From the NCBI GenBank assembly GCA_016234955.1, contig JACRNN010000215.1, positions 1-7,077 of the forward strand: 7,077 nucleotides of DNA, written 5' to 3'. Shown here in pieces: positions 5,720 to 7,077 of this stretch. The notes beneath the pieces are model-generated. The model had not been told where the DNA came from and did no database searches. It saw only the letters and a program-made list of their open reading frames with translations. Positions within the stretch are counted from its first letter, which is position 1. Each line of letters starts with the position of its first letter. The position numbers were made by a program, and so were the translations under genes. This DNA comes from Deltaproteobacteria bacterium. GTDB lineage: Bacteria > Desulfobacterota > GWC2-55-46.

Positions 5720-6705
5720 ACCTTTTGACCGTGGGCAAACTGGGCCTTTACGGCCTCTATCACCCTTGCCTTTATCTCCTCAAGGCCCCCCTTCACGGTA
5801 AAGCCGGCGGCGTTGCGATGCCCGCCGCCGCCGAACGACTTGGAGACCTCGGCCACGTCGACGCCGCCCTTGGACCTCAAGCTCACCTTGTACTCAAGGG
5901 CCCCGCACTCCCTGAAGAGCGCCCCGACCTCGACGCCTTCTATGCCGCGGGCGTAGTTGACGAAGCCGTCGGCCACGTCCTTTTCGGCCCCCGCCTTTTT
6001 GAACATATCAAGCGTTACCGCAAGGGTCGCTATCTTCCCGTCGCCTTTCACCTCTATCACGTCGAGCGTGGATAGCACCATCGCCAGGAGCCTGTATCTC
6101 TTAGCCGGGTAGTTCTCGTAGACCCGCCTCGATACGTCCCACGGCTCGGCGCCGAGCCTTACAAGCTCCCCGGCCTTGATGAAGGCATCCGGCGTCGCGG
6201 AAGAGTACCTGAAAGACCCTGTGTCGGTATGTATCGCCACGTAGAGGTTGACGGCTATGTCGCGCGTTATCTCCAGCGAGGCCGCCTTGCAGAAGTCGTA
6301 TACGAGCTCGCCGGCGGCGCTCGCCCCAGGTTCTACTATATTAATATCCCCGAAACAGTCGTTTGTGGCGTGGTGGTCTATGTTTACCACGCAGCCCGGG
6401 TACTTGAGGTTGACGAAGTCCCTGCCGAGCCTGTCCTTCTGGCCGCAGTCGACCGCGAACGTGGCGTCAAAAGGCCCCAACCCATCGAGGCTGTGCACAA
6501 CGGTCTGGGCGCCGGGGAGGAACTTGAAGAGGTCCGGAATCCGGTCCTCGAGGTAGGCCGTGGCGTCCTTGCCCCGGCCCCTCAAGGCGAGCGTCATGCC
6601 GAGCAGGGAGCCGATGGCGTCGCCTTCCGGGCTCACGTGGGAGACGACCAGGAACCTCTTGCCCCTCTTCAATACCTCTATGGCCTTGTCGAAACGTCTA
6701 TCCAT
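5716..6705 (-). CDS. nrnA: NrnA-type DHH/DHHA1 phosphoesterase (oligoribonuclease / pAp phosphatase)
   Basis: NrnA-type enzymes degrade 2-5-nucleotide RNA fragments and can dephosphorylate 3'-phosphoadenosine 5'-phosphate, using manganese. The 329-residue length is typical. The DHH domain has motif I SHVSPEGDAIGS (H23, D29), motif II FAVDCGQKDRLG (D86), motif III NIDHHATND (D110-H111-H112), and motif IV HTDTGSFRYSS (D161). The C-terminal DHHA1 domain carries GGGGHRNAAG at 292-301. Motif I has E27 where HxxPDxD is more usual, a conservative change. ATG 6705-6703 has GAAGGAAG 9 bases upstream. Its stop overlaps the first possible truB ATG. Working beside PNPase it would clear the oligonucleotides that PNPase leaves. 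No signal or membrane segment is visible, so it should be cytoplasmic. Confidence 0.95.
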   Translation of the reverse strand: MDRRFDKAIEVLKRGKRFLVVSHVSPEGDAIGSLLGMTLALRGRGKDATAYLEDRIPDLFKFLPGAQTVVHSLDGLGPFDATFAVDCGQKDRLGRDFVNLKYPGCVVNIDHHATNDCFGDINIVEPGASAAGELVYDFCKAASLEITRDIAVNLYVAIHTDTGSFRYSSATPDAFIKAGELVRLGAEPWDVSRRVYENYPAKRYRLLAMVLSTLDVIEVKGDGKIATLAVTLDMFKKAGAEKDVADGFVNYARGIEGVEVGALFRECGALEYKVSLRSKGGVDVAEVSKSFGGGGHRNAAGFTVKGGLEEIKARVIEAVKAQFAHGQKV

Positions 6706-6714
6706 GTTTTAATG

Positions 6715-6722
6715 CTTCCTTC
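6715..6722 (-). promoter_or_regulatory. Ribosome binding site of nrnA
   Basis: Minus-strand GAAGGAAG lies 9 bases before the ATG at 6705. It supports this start and independent translation initiation after the 141-base spacer from rbfA. Confidence 0.6.
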
Positions 6723-6725
6723 GGA

Positions 6726-6825
6726 TATAATTCCCCGAAGCTTGGGCTTAGCGAGCTATGGACATGCATAGCGAGCGGATAGGAATAGATACTTCCCCGA
6801 ACACCCGCCCCTATCCGGAATTATA
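6726..6825. repeat. Repeat block in the rbfA-nrnA spacer, bounded by 9-bp inverted repeats
   Basis: TATAATTCC (6726-6734) and its complement (6817-6825) bracket 100 bases. Inside are direct repeats TTCCCCGAA (6731-6739, 6793-6801), direct repeats TAGCGAGC (6749-6756, 6769-6776), a small 6-bp hairpin GCTATG/CATAGC (6755-6760, 6767-6772), and the inverted copy of the truB-region repeat (6766-6780). No reading frame here looks real. It is probably a degenerate small mobile palindromic element or several nested ones. Confidence 0.5.
6820..6825 (-). promoter_or_regulatory. Candidate -10 box upstream of nrnA
   Basis: The minus strand reads TATAAT at 6825-6820 in the context CGGTATAAT, about 115 bases before nrnA. 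It is part of the 9-bp inverted repeat. No convincing -35 box is visible. The similar context GGGTATAAT occurs in the rpsO-pnp spacer. Weak support. Confidence 0.2.
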
Positions 6826-6846
6826 CCGCATGGCGCGTTGCGCTGC

Positions 6847-7077
6847 TTAAAGTTCGCCGCCCTCTTTCATCTCTTTTATCACTTTGCCGATGCGATCGGA
6901 GTACTCTATGGAGTCGTCGAACAGGAAGTTTATAGAAGGTATGCGCCTTATATCGAGCCGCTTGGCAAGGTATCTCCTGATGTAGCCGCTCGCGCTGTTC
7001 AGGCCGCTGCGGCTCTTTTCCTTTTCCGCGGCGCTCCCTATCTGGCTGAAATAGACCTTCGCCTCCTTGAGGTCCGG
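6847..7077 (-). CDS. rbfA: Ribosome-binding factor A, N-terminal part outside window
   Basis: My translation of the minus strand from 7077 to the TAA at 6849-6847 gives the last 76 residues. RbfA is a single KH-like-domain protein that binds free 30S subunits and helps 16S rRNA 5'-end maturation and cold adaptation. Visible family features are the strand PDLKEAKVYFSQIG, the helix with the interrupted-KH AxG signature (ASG at 29-31) in SGYIRRYLAKRLDIRRIPSINF, and the final helix ending EYSDRIGKVIKEM. About 40 N-terminal residues are missing because the window ends. infB would be expected upstream. Confidence 0.9.
   Translation of the reverse strand, partial: PDLKEAKVYFSQIGSAAEKEKSRSGLNSASGYIRRYLAKRLDIRRIPSINFLFDDSIEYSDRIGKVIKEMKEGGEL

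Noticed and set aside
5370..5801. 143-residue plus-strand frame opposite truB and the end of nrnA
   Set aside because: It is antisense to truB and passes through two palindromes, so its openness is explained by the repeats and GC content.
6229..6771. 180-residue plus-strand frame opposite nrnA
   Set aside because: It is antisense to a well-conserved gene, composed of complements of the nrnA motifs, with no family resemblance.

Overview
The window comes from a GC-rich bacterial chromosome. All seven recognisable genes lie on the minus strand, so transcription runs from high to low coordinates. In that direction the order is rbfA (cut by the window end), nrnA, truB, rpsO, pnp, an M16 zinc protease, and an OmpR-type response regulator (cut by the window start). 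The block rbfA-nrnA-truB-rpsO-pnp-M16 is the widespread ribosome-maturation / RNA-turnover cluster that normally follows nusA-infB. The gene order and protein sequences fit a deltaproteobacterial (Desulfobacterota)-like or Nitrospirota-like lineage. That placement is an inference from gene order and general resemblance, not from a search.

Region by region (plus coordinates): 1-509 response regulator, followed by a 12-base gap; 522-1784 M16 peptidase; 1785-2156 a 372-base non-coding stretch with a ~208-bp structured inverted-repeat element and a strong rho-independent terminator just behind pnp; 2157-4241 pnp (TTG start); 4242-4378 a pnp leader with a long AU-rich hairpin and a possible internal -10 box; 4379-4687 rpsO; 4715-5719 truB with an unusual N-terminal extension; 5716-6705 nrnA; 6706-6846 a repeat-rich spacer; 6847-7077 the end of rbfA.

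The genes serve connected jobs. RbfA matures the 30S subunit, TruB modifies tRNA U55, and S15 is an early 30S assembly protein. PNPase degrades RNA from the 3' end, and NrnA finishes off the short oligonucleotides that such exonucleases leave. The terminator behind pnp separates this unit from the M16-response regulator pair, which are tightly packed and probably translationally coupled.

The core genes are ordinary housekeeping genes. The unusual signal is a set of palindromic or repeated sequences at all five junctions from rbfA to the M16 gene. In two cases (rpsO and truB) they lie inside the 5' end of the reading frame and are translated in frame, giving both proteins abnormal N-termini. 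This resembles, in principle, the in-frame palindromic elements known from Rickettsia. I see no CRISPR, defence, phage or biosynthetic system, no tRNA or rRNA, and no convincing plus-strand gene.
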